A stretch of DNA of 64,000 nt from Pegea sp. RAD2-039 (Eukaryota > Chordata > Thaliacea > Salpida > Salpidae), in the NCBI GenBank assembly GCA_034620365.1, contig JAQGEQ010000089.1:62001-126000 (forward strand). Direction: 5' to 3'. Made by a program: the position numbers and the translations under genes. The notes under the pieces were generated by a model, which had not been told where the DNA came from, ran no database searches, and saw only the letters and a list, made by a program, of their open reading frames with translations. Below, piece by piece: positions 36,761-52,100 of this stretch; positions within the stretch are counted from its first letter, which is position 1; each line of letters opens with the position of its first letter.

Positions 36761-39700
36761 ATGAACAAGTCTTACTTGAAAAACCAACATCAATCTCCAA
36801 GCTACATCAGTGATTCAAGATTATTTTATTCTGCTCTTATCATTTTTCTTTTATTCCCAAATGCAGTGGATTCTTTTAACTCTAAAAATGAATTTCTTTT
36901 CACACAACCTTACTATGAAAGCTGGGCTATGGAATTCTCAACTAACATGTATTCGATAATTACTAGTAACAAAATGATAGGAATGTGGTTGAACCCCAAA
37001 ACAGAAGGAGTCCAATTTAGTGTGGTTCCTTATTCTAAATTTGTGATCATTCGAAAAGAAACAGTTGGAAACTTTAACTTTGTTCGAATGGAGATAAGAG
37101 TTAATGAGATGGCTGATCAGATGGACAACACAACTTGGACAATCAAAGCAACCTCACTTGATTCATTGAAACAAACAACTTGTTTAATTCATGTTCATGT
37201 TCACGATCGAAATAATTTAAGTCCACATTTCAAAAAGGATGAATATAGATTCCAACTTCCTGAAAATAGTCCTGTAGGAACTACAATCACAACAATGGAA
37301 GCTTATGATCGTGACCGTGAATTTAAAAACCGATTCTTCTACTACGCTCTAGCCCATGACACAAATAACTTTGCCATTCATCCAACAAGTGGACGCGTGG
37401 TCCTGTCCACACCAATTAGCTATCGAGTCCAGAGTGACCACTCAGTGGATATTTACGCGATAGATCGAGGATCAGGAAAGAACGCGACCACAAACCTTAA
37501 GGTCACCATCTTACCGGTCAATAAATATAAACCTTCGATACTTGTCAAGAAGCTGGCTTACTCAGATACATCCACAAATCGAACTCTTGCTGTTCTTGAG
37601 TGCTCTGATCTTGATGTTGGATCAAATGGGAAGATACAGACTCCTCAGATTACAAATGATGAAGCTCTTGAATTTGTGGAACTTCTTCCAGGGAACATCC
37701 AAGGATCTTTCCTCATCAATCTCCGTAAACATCCAACTTCACTCCTTAATCTTCCAGTTACTGTGTCTCTCGCTGATCAGGGATCTCCACCTCTCGTCAC
37801 GGTGATGTCATTTCCGCTACTACTTCCTGTAGAGAACGCTTACATCCCAATCTTCAACTCATCTGATCCCATCCGCTTTCGGATCAGTGAATGGAGCGAG
37901 CCCGGGACTTTCATCGGATCAATCTCAGCTTGGATCCCATTTAAGTCTCAAGTCGGTTGGAAGATACTTGAAGATGAAGGAGTCTTTGAGATCTCGAAGA
38001 CCTCCGGACTTCTATGGTTGAAACGGGCCGTGGACCGCGAAACCAGGGACCGCTATCAACTAGTGGTTCAAGCTTACAACTTAGACGCTGTGGGCCACAC
38101 TAGTTACCATAACAACATCAACGTCGAGATAGAGGTTGAGGACGCGAACGACAACGACCCACAGTTTGTTGGTCTTCCATATCACGTGATCTTATCTGAA
38201 GATGATTCTGATCTTGGTGAGATCTTTCAAGTCCAAGCTGAAGATGTGGACATCGGTGTCAATGGGTCAGTGACTTATGAATTAGTAGACGATGATGGTG
38301 TCCCACTTACTATCAACCACATCACTGGTCAGATATCAGTATCAGGACCTTTGGATAGTGACCAAAGACAAGCAGGTCGCTTTTTTGTCCGGGTTCGTGC
38401 CCAGGACAGTGGTCTGCCTTTTGCCAGAAGTAGTGACGTCATTATATTGGTTGAGATTCGAAATATCAACGATAATCCTCCAAGATTTGGAGTCCACTAC
38501 TGTGACGTCACTTGTCCTATGTCCTTAGTAGATGAGGACCTTATCTTAGTCAGTTTAAATCCATTTGATGTGGACCCGGTACCAGGGCAACGAATGTCCT
38601 GTGGCCTCTTACGTGAAAATGACTTCCGATTTTTCCGAATCCGATCTGGAAGTTGTAGTTTGAGGATTAGTCCACGAATTCGATCTCATCTCGAAGAATC
38701 GCGGATCTTCAATGTCAGCATCATTGCGTCAGACTCTCAACTCGAGTCGAGACCACTTCCGGTGATTATTCGATTCACCGGAAGTCAATTAAAACAAAAG
38801 TGCCCTGAAAACAATCTCCAAAAACAAGTCCAGCAAGTAATGGGAAACCCTGAACTCACGCTACGATACAATGACGTCATCATGAATACGTCATCACTTC
38901 CCAATCGTCATCAACCGGAAGTTTTCCGGAAGAACCAATTACAACGTGTCCACGTGTCAGAATCACTCCCAGTGGATTCTGAGGTCTTCCAGGTAAACAT
39001 TCGTGACTCAGATACTCAATACAATAGTCTGTTGTGGATGACCATGAATAATGACCAAACTAACTTCAAGATTGATCCTTTAACTGGTCAGGTCAGTCTG
39101 TTACGACCACTTGACCGTGAACTGCGGTCCACCTATCAACTTGCTGTCCACGTCACTGACCTTGGCAGTAAATTACAACGTTTGAGGAACCACGTGACAA
39201 TTGATGTCATTGTTGATGACGTCAATGACAACTCACCGGCTTTTGATGTAGAAATTTATAACTTTGAAATCTTTGAAAATGCCACTGATGGTGTCATATG
39301 TGGTGACGTCACTGCTGATGACGTAGACGAAGGCTTAAATGCTGAGTTGAGGTTCTGGATTCATGAAGCAGACTTAAAGATTATTGATTACAAGTTCAAA
39401 GTCGATCCTGAAGATGGAAAGATGCGACTAAATGGGAGTCTTGATCGGGAGAACAGATCTTCTTATAGGTGAGAGAGTTTGAAAATCTATTTTCTGACTT
39501 TTCTGACTTTTTTGACTTTTTTCAGCTTTTTTGTTACTGCTACTGATAAAGGGGTCCCATCTTTAAGTAGCTCTGTAAAGATCAACATCCGTGTCTTGGA
39601 TGTCAATGATAATGTCCCAATCTTTAGTCGGAAGATCTACACAGTAAACGTAGCAGAAGATGTTCCTAAATACACGATCTTGTTTTGGTCACAAGCACAT

Positions 39701-40112
39701 GATGCTGATGAAGATGGGAGGATTTATTACAGCTTGGCGGGAAATGGAGGTCAATTTGGCGGCCAAAAAATGTTTATTATCGATCCTAATAGTGGAGCTG
39801 TTCGACTAATCACTCCTTTAGATTATAATCTTAGAAGCTCGTATGTCCTGTACATCAGAGCGCGAGACTCAGGTGGAAAGAGGACTAAATGCAAATTGCT
39901 GATCAATATTCTTCCTGTTAATCATAATAAGTTCAAACCAGAATTCGATTTTATTGATCAAGTGTTTAAAGTGTCCGAAGATGCTCCTATTGGACATCAC
40001 GTTGCTAAGATCACTGCAGAAGATCTAGATCTTTCAGGAAGAGATAGTCAAGTGGTTTATGACGTCATTGATGGAGATGGAATTGGAGTTTTTACTTTAG
40101 ACAAATATTCAG
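36761..40112 (+). other. FAT: FAT-like exons 1-2: signal segment and first cadherin repeats
   Basis: Exon 1 is 36761-39468 (2,708 nt, the longest) and exon 2 is 39526-40112, with a 57-nt intron between. They encode the N-terminus and about nine to ten cadherin repeats. The start is the first ATG of the open frame and precedes a hydrophobic signal-like stretch. 5' UTR exons may lie upstream. The exon 1/2 join restores SFFVTATDKGVP, a standard cadherin strand. The linkers DANDNDPQF, DVNDNSPAF and DVNDNVPIF are visible. Confidence 0.93.
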
Positions 40113-43100
40113 GTGATTAATTTGAGTTTTTATGAAATTTGTTACGGCATTTACATGTCGTTTCAAACTGAAATTGTATTTTTTTGAAACAATTTTGTCT
40201 CTTTAAATGAGAAATAAAAGCACACAGCTATTCAAAATGTCTAAACATTGAATCTAGTTTCAATTATTGATGCGATTTTAAAAATAACCTTACAATAACA
40301 TTTGTTTTCCACTGAGACTTGAGATTCAACTTGCTATCTACTTTTCACTGGTTTTGACCTTGCCAATGATAACTTCTTCTTTTCAAGTCCATTCTTTGAT
40401 TGATATTATATATCTATTACCCTAATAATTCTTGTAGTAACTGAAGCTTGAGTTTTTTTGAATAACTTGTAGGTGGCTTGTAATTACTTCAAATTATTTT
40501 CTATTCAAAAGCTTATTTTGTAGTTATTTAACCACAAAATTTCCATCAATATGATAATTGAATATTTAAATAAATTATCTGAAAATAATTTATTTAGAAT
40601 GATGAATTTTAACTTGTTTTCTGATTGATTAATATATTTTTAAGTGGTTGTTTCTATGATTTGTAATTTTTGTTTTTATCAAGATAATTTCAAAAAAAGA
40701 GCAAGCTTTTAAATTGTTTTTTTACCAACTACTTAAAGGAACTAAAAGTTTTTAGAATTGAAACTTTATCTTTAAATTGAAGCATAGGGTTTTATAAAAC
40801 GTGTCAAATAATTGTCACTAAATTTACACTTATTTCATTATTATGTATTTTCTCAGCTACCAACTGGCAGCTACAAAGATAAATTTAAAAACAGCTTTAA
40901 AAAAACCTACAAATTTGTCAGAAACAAAACTGGTGTCTAACTAAATTGGCGCCACAAGGTCTAACTGTCATTAGAGCTAGAAATTGTGTCGAAATATCTT
41001 CACAAATTTATATATTTTTTAAACAATTGCTTCAGACCTAAAATGATCCTAAAAATCTGACTTTGAAATTAAAATTTGTTAAAAATGTTAACAGTATTTG
41101 GTTTGACAGTTTAATGTTTGGTAATTTTGGCAATTTTGTTAATTCATTATTTTGGGGGAAGTCCAGAAAACTAATTTAAGTAACTTTATATTTGTTCTTT
41201 AAATACTTTAATTACAAAAATTAGTTTAAAGTTTAGACGATCGACTAATGGTTATAATTCTAGAGATTAAACAGTATGTATGAGTTTTTTTTCCGAATCA
41301 CATTTATAATTGCTGAATCTTGATTAGATTAAATTACTAGAATTAATTATTTCTTCAACTGCTGCTTTTTGGGAATTAAAACAAAAATAGAAATACATTT
41401 TTTCATGTCACATTTACAGAGGTTCTTTTTTATTACAAATCTTTTTTCTTAGATATTCTTTTGTTGAAAACTTTCAGGTTTACTTCCTTCAGTTGCTTTC
41501 TTGCTTATTTTATCAAAAAACTACTGAGTTAAAATCTTATAAAGCTTGTTTTGATAATTTTAAAATTCGAATTAAAATTGAAAAAGCAAATTAAGTTTCG
41601 CTTCGATGACTTTGTAGTTATGACTAAAATCAACTTTTTTATCAAAAACTTTTGAGTTTATAAAGATTCAAATTTTATGAACTGAAGTAAAAAAGATGAA
41701 CAAAAAAGTGATGAAAGTGAAAACATAAAACTTAACTATAAAATGATTTTATTATTTCCATTTTTTGTTATTATTTTTGTAAACGTTTTCGTTTTTTTTG
41801 TAAACAGATTTCTATAAAACTTCTTGCTTCCCAGAGTAACCTTTTAAGATCAGTTAATAAAAATCTTTGAAACGATCTTACAAGTCTTAAAATTAAATTT
41901 AAAATATCAAACTAAAAAAAGAAATACATTTTCAGTCTTAGTACCCAAGCCTAATTAATTTAAACAACACAAACATAAAAAATAGTGACATAAAATAAAA
42001 GTATTTTAAGATCCTTACATCTAAGGAAGATCAATGACGTCATCGAAGAAATCAATCAAAAAATCGAAACGAAAAAATTATTTGAAAATTTACAAAATAA
42101 ACTTTCATTTATTTGTTTAACTGATAACAGTTCATTTCCGTTTTTTAAACTTCCTGTAGAGTTGCTGACGTCATAGCTTTATTGATGACGTCATTTATAT
42201 CTACAGGTCTCATCACAGTTGCACAATCACTAGATCGAGAGGAGGCGGAGTTTTATTGGCTAACTTTATCAGCACGTGACAACGGACTCATCTCATTGGA
42301 GGATTATATGCACGTTTTGATTGAAGTCACTGATGTCAATGATAATTGTCCAATCACAACACAACCCTGTTACTCCATCAGGTTAGTTGTTGCTAAGCAA
42401 TTTGTCACATGATGACGTCATGATGATGTAGTGTGTCTGATGATGTGGATCAAGGTGAAGTGATTGCAAAGATTGAAGCTACTGATGATGATGTAGACGA
42501 AAATGGAGTCTTCTTTTTTAGGATTAAAGATTCTTCTTTTAGCGATTACGTCATAGATCGTTATTCAGGTGAGGCAATCAAGTTTATTAGAGTTTAATTT
42601 GCCTGATTCTTAGTTTTGATGACGTCAGTACAGGGTAGACTCTTTTAAGCGAATTTCACGCTTCACTTAGTTAAGTTTGTCACGTGATGAAAGATCAAAA
42701 GAATATTGAAGGTCTTAAGGATAATTGAAGATTGAGACATTTTAAATTTGTTGATGATTGAAAATTAATTTTTTACTTTTTCTGGAATTTTGAATTCTTT
42801 GAAAAAATCTTCAAATTATTTTGGTTTTGAAAATATTTATGATAAAAGTTCGTTTTGGTTTTGAAACTCAACAAATAATTACCAGATAACAAATGATTCA
42901 AACTTGATTATCTCAGTTTTTATTTAATTGTTTTAAAACAAATCAAATTAGAATAAGTTAATAATTAGAATATAATTATGAATTTTAAAACGTTTTAACT
43001 AACTTTAATACAATTCAAAATTTATTTCTGTGTTTAGTAAGACTTTATCTCTCAAAGAGTAGTTTATCTTTAAAGACTTTTCATCAGGTAACATCTAAAC

Positions 43101-46100
43101 TACAAGACATTCAAAGCCTTAATTCACTTTACGATTTAATTTGCATAAAAATTACTTAAAAGACTTAAACAAAAACCTTTTTTGTTGTTTCTAGATCTTT
43201 GTTTATCAGTAAAGAATAAATGAACTATAGAAGCTAAATTTTTTTACCATTTGTTTAATTTAGATTGTATTAGATAGATAAATGTCTTATATCCGGTTTA
43301 TTTCATTTGCATTTGCTTCATAATAAAGCTTTGGACTATTAAACGTAAAATAGTGAATTATAAAGACACAATTGTTAGATGTTTTGTTTATATTAAAACC
43401 TTTTTAACTGCAACTATCTATTTTTCTTATATTTATCTACAAATATACCAGAAGCATAAATTGAATTGTTATAAAAAATTGTAGAGGTTTTATAAACTTG
43501 TTTTTACTTAAAACTGATTTTTTTTTTCAATTTTTAACTTTTATAATGACGTTTATTGATCCATAAATAGATTCTGTTGCACTTTGTCAGATTTTTTCTA
43601 CCTTTTTGTATATTTAAATCATTTTAAAGAAACTTCTTCAAGTTTTTCGCGAATTTATTGTTTGGATATAAACCTGAATACAACTTTGAAATGAAAACTA
43701 AATCGGTAAAGATATTTAAAACTCGAAATTAAAAAGATATCTCCCTAATACCAAAATCTTTTTACAATTTATAAATAAAAGATGAAAATTAGGATAATGA
43801 AAAGACATCGGGCTTTTTTCTAAGTTTACAAACTAATACTAAACAACAAACTTTACCTACTTACTTATCAGCAAATATTTAATTGTCTCTAAATCCTATG
43901 TGGTCTCGTGATGACGTCATCATAACTTTCGGATAACTTGATAAAATTTGGTTTTGTTTTTGAAAATATTTAAAATAGTTAAATATTTAGAATCAACTAC
44001 ATAAGTCATGTGATTGGTAAACACGTGACTTTTAACAATTCAATTTTTTATTATCACGAATAGTGACGTCAAAACGACAAAGAAATATTTTTCAGAGGCT
44101 TTAAAGTTAAAGAAATTTGTGTAAGGGAAAAAAAAGATTTGGATTAATTATAAGAGATAGCTAAAAACGTTTATTTTTTTAACAGAACTTTAAAATCTTT
44201 TTTTTTTTGTTTTGATCAAATATTGTTTGCAAATTCTTTTTCCAATTTATCATTTTAGAATAAAACAAATCTTTTTCAATTTTTTCACTTAATCATACTT
44301 CAAGTTGAAGTAAAATATTGAAAAAAAAATATCAACATTTAGTTTTTGTATCTCAAAAAAAAAAACAAAACACAAAGAAACACTAAATTAGACTTTTTCT
44401 GATTACATTAATATTTATCTAACTTTAAATGTCAAAACGATTAATATATTGTCTAAGCTAGCCAAGGAAATCAAATAAGAGCTTTTAGTTAAAAAGTAAT
44501 TCAAGTTTGATTCATATTCAATAAGGGTGTAAAATTTGATAGACAAATTTATTAAATCAATCATAGTGATCGGTTTTCTATATAAATCTTAATAAATATA
44601 AAACTGTTCATTTTCTAATTTGTCGATACTTCAAAATTTGATTCTATTTTACAAAATACCATTTTTCAACTTAAGATTGAATTTTTTTCTTTTTTGCTTT
44701 TAACTGACTTTAACTTGAAGCCTTTGATGTTATTCCGTATGTACAAAATCAGTCAAACGGAACGTGGTTTACTCGAAACGGGGAATTCCCAGCTGTTAGT
44801 TGTCCTAGCAACGGTTTTGTAATCTCTTTTTTAACATGAAAGATCTTGTTGAGATTTAATTACCAATTGTTTTTGATTTAGTCAGCAAAAAAATTAGTTG
44901 CTACTTTAAGCTGCTTGTAAACGATAATTTCATATTATCTTTAAGAAATTTTCGAGTTCTTGATCAGGATAATAAACGAAATTTAATCAATTTAACTGAG
45001 AATTGTTGTTTATTTAAATGAAAGAAATCCAATTAAGTGCTTTTCCTTTAAAGTCTATAACCTTTAAGATAATAGCCGATTTTAAATTATCAAACTTGTA
45101 AAAATTCATTACTAACACAAACAAATGATAAATAATCAAATCAAATTTGATGGTAATATTATAAATTAAGCAAAAATTAAATTAAATTCAAGATTTTTAA
45201 CTTTTTCTTCCATCTAACGAATAATATTTTATTTTTAGGATCAATTCTAACTACAAGACGATCTTCAAAAACGTCTGGAAGAAATAAAACCTTTGAAGTG
45301 CATAAACATTTTTTGTTGCTATTTTGAAAAGAAGAAAGACAAATGAAATATTATTTTTTGACAAAATGGAATGTTTTAATGCTTGTTTTCAACCATACTA
45401 GTTAAAAAATGAATAGACCTTGTTATATTTTGAACAATGAGCCTGAAACAAACATTCTTCCTAAGAAGATTAAAGATTTTTGTCTCCTTACTAAAATTAA
45501 AAGTCTTCAAAAATAGAAAAATAATTTTTCTAAATTAGAATAAATAAAAAAAAGTAAAATCCGAAAAATTTGATATTTTCAAATAATTCTAACGACTCCT
45601 CATAACCTCAATTGCGAAACAGTGATGACGTCATCAACTAATGACGTCATCATTTCTTCAGGTTGAAGTTTGTGATCGGGGAGTTTCCCGTTTGTGTTCA
45701 GTAACACCAGTGACAATTGGCACAAGACCATCACGTGGTTTACTTCCGGTGTTTGTTGATGACGTCACATCCGGTTTACGTCTGTGGAATCGGAATCAAG
45801 TGAAAGAAGAGATGTGAGTTTTTTTTAAATTTAAACAAAAAAATTAAATCAATTTTTCGCCAGATTTCAAGTTTTTGCCGAAAACGCGAAAACTTACGAA
45901 TTGATTGGAAGCTGTCGAAACTATTACGTCATCAACGCTACTAGTGGTTGGGTTTCGACATTGAAAAAACGTAATTACGAAGCAGACAGTCAACGATTAA
46001 TTGAAGTAAGCTGGAAGCAATGACATCATAAAATTAAAATCGAATTGTGTTTAGGTAAGAGCAATTAGCAAAGACAATCTAGATGCTCTTCATCACTTCA

Positions 46101-49100
46101 CAATCGATTGGGTGACGTCATCAGTTGCTACGTCATCAACGATTCGATTTAACTTTGAAAAATTGCATCTTTCATACGATGAACATTTTGATGGTTTAAT
46201 GACGTCATCAACTTCGCGACTTTTAGCTCAGCTGGAGATCTTAGATTTAGACTCCCGCGGAGTTTTACTCTTTTCAATTATGAGTGAGAAATTTTAAAGA
46301 TTTTTGAAAAAAAATTTAACTTTTTTAGAAAATCTTTTCTTCCATGATCAAATAGAAAAAGTTTCTTTTTGAACGAAGCATCTTTTATCTTTTTATTCAG
46401 TTTATTTTCTTATTAAAAACTATTTAAGCAAATCAAAATGGAAATTTTAACCGACAAATTTCACCTTAACTCGCCGGTCATGCTTAACTGATTTCCCGCA
46501 AAACTATTTTCTCCCTTCGATTACTTTGTTGTGATTTTAAAAAACCACATTAAACGACTTCCTCTGATCTTAGATGGAAATGAAGATGAGATGTTTTATC
46601 TTCATCCAAATCAAGGCAAGCTATTTGTTGTTGGCGATCCAGATGCAGAGATCAAAACCATCTACAACTTACATGTGAAAGTCACAGATGGAACATTCAC
46701 ATCAACTTCTCAGGTAACTAAGCAACCAACTTAACAACCATCCAAACAACCAATCAACAATTAGATTGAAGTTTCAATCACCGATTTAAACGATCACAAA
46801 CCAACATTTGCTCAAGCTGTTTATGACGTCACTGTGTCTGAAGACTTTCCTGAAGGAGGTGACGTCATCAGTGTACAAGCAAGCGATGATGACGTCACTG
46901 ATGAAAACCGGAAGTTGGTTTACAGCATTATTGGTTGGAAAGATATTAACAGCCGAAATAAGTTTGTGATTAACGAACATGGTAAGGAGAAATTCTTTTC
47001 CAATTCTGAAGTTTGAATTTTTTGAAAATTTCTTTTTTAGGAATAATTCAGACCACCTCAAAGATGAACCATGAACGACAAATGGTCCATCATTTGACCA
47101 TTAAAGTCACAGATTCGGGCAGACCAGTTCCATTATACGTACGTACGCGACAATTTCTCGATTGATTTTGAAACTTTCTATCAACAGACTACTTGTTACG
47201 TCATCATACGCCTTCGTGACGTCAACGAATTCGCGCCTAAATTTACTTCTGATCATTATCGAGCTCAATTTATTGTTGCTCCCGAGTCTGAGGACTTTAT
47301 CAATGAGCATCGTGGGATTTACGATTTAGGGGGGAAATCTTCTTTAGATCAAATCATCTTAAATGTTCATGCAGTTGATCCTGATCATGGGATCAACGGA
47401 AGGATCTTTTACTCAATCATTGAAGGTAAGATCAAAAAAAAGATCGCTAAATTCAATTGATAAAATTTCCGGCTACGAAACGTTTTCACATCGATTGAAA
47501 CAAATGCTCGTCGTCATGGCAACCGAGTTCACACTTCAATGCTGGTTGTCATGAAAACCACTAAATTGCCAGACAATATCGATTTACATTTGAGTTAGTA
47601 GAAGCTCATTGTTGATGACGTCATCACAAGAGTTCTGTCAGCTGCTCATATTTAGTTAGATGACAAATTTGGTCCATTTGATGATTGGCGCCAAAAAATT
47701 CTATTTATTAAATTAAGAGGTTTTAGAAGTGAATTTTTTTACAAAAACTCTTTTTTTTTCGCATTTTAGAGGTTTGTTTTGAGAGATTTTCAGATTTTTT
47801 GAATAATCGAAAGATCAGAGAAATAAATTCAACGAATAATAAAAAAATTGAGTCAATTGAGTCAAATAAGCTGCAATTTCATACAAAAAATCCACAAAAA
47901 CAATTCTAAACAAGCAATTTAGTAGAAACATCCGTAAAATGCTCAAAACAAACTAAATTTTCATCTGATCAGGAAACGATGAAGAGATTTGGAAGATTGA
48001 ATCCAGCACAGGAGCACTAAGTGCTGTCAAAATGCCTTCAATACCCTCTAACGCCATCGAGTGGACACGTGACATCAAAATTCTCGCCACCGATGGCGCT
48101 GTTGAGTCTCGAAGTAGCTCCGTCAACGTCACAATCACTATTAAGCAATCACGTCAATCAGCACCTCAATTTCCGTCCAATCAAATTCGAGTAAATGTTC
48201 CGGAAGACATTCCAATCGGAAGGTAATGATGACGTCATCATCGCTATTGTCTATTGACGTCATCTTTTGTTTTTTAGTACTGTTGTCGTGGTAACTGCTC
48301 GGGGTACTTCCGGTGTATCATACACACTAGCATCCGGAGGTGAAGATCACTTCCGAGTTGATGTACAATCAGGCGCTGTGACGTCATTACTTCCGCTTGA
48401 TTATGAACGACGTCATCAGTTTCAACTTGTCATCAATGCTTTTAGTAACGAAGTTCCTCTTCATGACGTCATCACTTGCATCATCAATATCGATGACATC
48501 AATGACAACAGGTTAGTGATGACGTCAGCACTTGTATAATTCTTTGATGACGTCATCAATCACAGACCACAACTTGATGAAGTTTACTACGAAGCCCAAC
48601 TTCAAGAAAATCCTTCAAAGGTCATGACCCCGGTCCACGGCACTTCCGGTCCTCTAGTAGTGAAAGCTCATGATCGCGATTCCGCTAATAACGGATTACT
48701 CAACTTTCGACTGGCTGGAAGTGACGTCATCAGCGGATTTACAGTTGATTCGCGAACAGGAGCGATCTTGCAGCTTCCAGTTTCAAATCCAATTACTTCA
48801 ACAGTTCAATTTGAGGTTAATGACGTCATCAAATTTTCATCATTTAATGACGTCATCAAAGCGCTATCAACTAATGACGTCATCACGCAGGTGGATGTTT
48901 ATGATCGCGGCAATCCTCCTCTAGTTGCTAGGCAACGTGCAACTGTAAAAATTCATCCAGCAGAAGTGATGTCATCAAAGCTGTTCCGTTTCCATAGCAA
49001 CCAATATAAAGTTGAAATCAGATGTCCTCTTACATCTGGGATGTTGATCTTTGGAGGACTTAAAACGAGTCTTACAACTGATCGCTTTTCACTGGATGCA

Positions 49101-52100
49101 AACTCAGCTGGTTATGTCATCAATTCGACTACCGGTGACGTCACAACTTCTGACGCTACACCGCGATTACTTCCGGTTGGAAGTGAAACGGTGTTAACAA
49201 TTCGTGCTCGTGACGTCAGCGGAAGTGAAGCGGAAACGCGACTTCTCGTCGCTACCGGAAAGGTCGTCACGATGTTGGGGAAACCCCTGAACATTTCAAC
49301 TCCTGAAAACATCAAAGAAGTGAGCTTCAGGTTGATGACGTCATCAATCAGCTGACATTTTGTTTCCATAGCAACGCATCTTGTTGTCACTAGCAACGCT
49401 AATAAATGACATTGAAACCGGAAGTAGATTTCGACTTCTAACGCGCGATCCTCATTTTGATATTGTTGGCGCTCAACTCTTGACAACGGGAATTCCCCTT
49501 GATCGTGAAACACGAGCACAATATCAAGTAAGTGACACGTCATCAAGTTTGCGCGTATGTGACGTCATCATATGTTACAGTTGATGATTGAAGTTGAGCT
49601 GCATCAATCGTATCGTCCAATTAGCATTCGACGCGTTGACGTCACGATTCACGTTGATGACGTCAATGACAACGCGCCAGAAGTCCTTCAACTTCCACTT
49701 CACGCTTCGTTGCGTCGAAATGCATCGGTTGGAAGTGACGTCATCACTATTAACGCGATAGATCGCGATGAAGGAGCAAATGCAAAGATCAACTTCCAGT
49801 TAAGAGGATCAGATCAGAAATTCTTCTCAATTGATCCGAATAGTGGGAAGATTTTTACGAGGATTCAAGATACAAAACAAGACTTCTTTCATCTGGTTGT
49901 CATAGCAACCGACTCAGGTTTGCTCATTTACATCTTTAATAATCTTGAAGTCAATCTTGGTGATCTTTAGGAGGACTTCGAACTGAAGAAGATCTTGTGA
50001 TTCAAGTTGTAGATAAAAAATCTCCACAGTTCACACAGCGTTTCAATGACGTCATCGCAGTAGCTGAAGATGTAGCTCCTGGTACTTTAGTTACTGACGT
50101 CATCAAAGCTACAACAGCTGATTCGTCGCAAATTAATTACATCATCACTTCCGGTGATGCTGATCAGCAGTTTGAGATCGATTTTAGCACAGGTAAAATT
50201 TGAATTTCATCTTCTGGTCTTCATCATCTGATCTTCATCTTTTGATCTTCATCTTTTGATCTTCATCTTCTAATCTTCGTCTTCCGATCTTCATCTTTTG
50301 ATCTTCGTCTTCCGATCTTCATCTCCTGATCTTCATCTCCTGATCTTCATCTCCTGATCTTCATCCTCTGATTTTCATCTTTTGATCTTCATCTCCTGAT
50401 CTTCATCTCCTGATCTTCATCTTCTGATTTTCATATTATCTTTTCTTATAGGGACTCTATTCACACGCAAGCATCTCGATTGTGAAATGAAGTCTCATTT
50501 CCACCTAGTGGTTAAAGCTTTCACTTCTGGAACTTCAACTGAAACGGAAGTTGACATCCGGGTAACTGACATCAACGAGCATCCTCCAAGATTTCCTCAA
50601 AACTTCTATGAAGCGGAAATAAAAGAAGAATCGCGTATTGGAACCGAAATCATCCAAGTAAGATGATTCCAACAGATTCTAAATTGGATTCGAAGAGATT
50701 AATTTCACAGGTCACCGCCATTGATGCCGACTCCACTGACTCACGCGTCACTTATGCGATTGTTGGTGACGTCATCGATTCTAGATTCGCGGTTGATTCA
50801 CAAAGCGGCAAAATTTCAAACGTGAAACTACTGAACCGAAACAACGAGGTTGTTCGCGTTGTAGTTCGCGCTTCTGACGTAGGAGCACGTTATAGTGACG
50901 TCACAGTCATCATCCACGTTCATGACGTCAACAACCATCCACCTCATTTCACTATGGTTCGTTGCTAAGCAACCATCAAACCACATCAAGTAATTTGTTT
51001 GTTGCTAGGCAACCGCTAACTTCACGATCAGTTCGCGATCTTCTTCTGGAGATCAAATTGGGAAGATTCTTGCATTTGATGAAGATACAAATGATCGACT
51101 TCGATATTCAGTTGTGACGTCACATCCGCTCGATATCGAGCCACAAACAGGTAAATTTGCAGGCTTGTGATTCGACGATAATTTCAGATCTGTTTTTTTT
51201 TAGGATTTCTGTTTTTGGTTGATGATTGGGAATCGGAAATGGAAGCAAAAGTGATTGTTGATGACGGAATCTTCTCAAATCAAATCCCAGTTTATATTAA
51301 AGTGTTAAAAGATCAAATCCGAAAGATACAATTCATCAAAAGTTGTCAAAGACGTTTTGAGTTGGATGAAAACGCGAGAATTAACACGCGCGTTGCTAAG
51401 GTAACCAAACGCTACGCTAATTAGCATAAAACAACTTTCATAATGCAGATGAACATCACTGGAAGCGATGACGTCACATTTGCGATCGAAACACAAACAG
51501 AAGATGCAAACTTCTTTCGAATCGATCCTCTAAACGGGATCATTTTCACCCAACAACAATTGTCACGTGATCTAATCACTGATGACGTCATCAACCTAGT
51601 AGTAACAGCACGTGACGTTACAGGTAGAATCACAACGATAACTTGTTCGTCATGTCAACTTATCCTTTGATTGCTTGCAGGGTTTTTAGCGCGCTGTGAC
51701 GTCATGATCGCCATCAATGACGTCAATGATCACGTGCCTTGGTTTGACCGAAAGTTGTATCAGACTGTAGTAGTCGTTGATGACGTCACCGTGGGGCAAG
51801 TCGTTACCAAGGTGAGATTTAAATCTGGGGTTTTTTTTTGGGGGTCTTAAACTGAAATATCTCAGGTGAAAGCTTTGGATGAAGATTTAGGAGTTAATGG
51901 AACGATTTGGTATTCTTGGGACACACCAAAATCTTCTAATTACTTCCAACTTGATCCTACTTCTGGAGAGATCAGTTTAAGAAAGTCCTTGATGGAGATT
52001 GCAAAGATCCAAGAATTCTTTAGCTTCTACATCCAAGCAACAGACGGTGGAGGTCTTTCATCTGTAACAGGAATAACAATTCATTTAGCATCTCGTGAAG

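Noticed and set aside
48816-48890. Coding insertion NDVIKFSS... inside a cadherin repeat
   Set aside because: It is in frame, but the segment begins with gttaat and ends acgcag, and removing it gives a normal cadherin strand (FEVDVYDRG). An intron is more likely.
49112-49546. 144-codon open frame on the minus strand
   Set aside because: It is antisense to well-supported cadherin exons 16-17 and crosses their intron.
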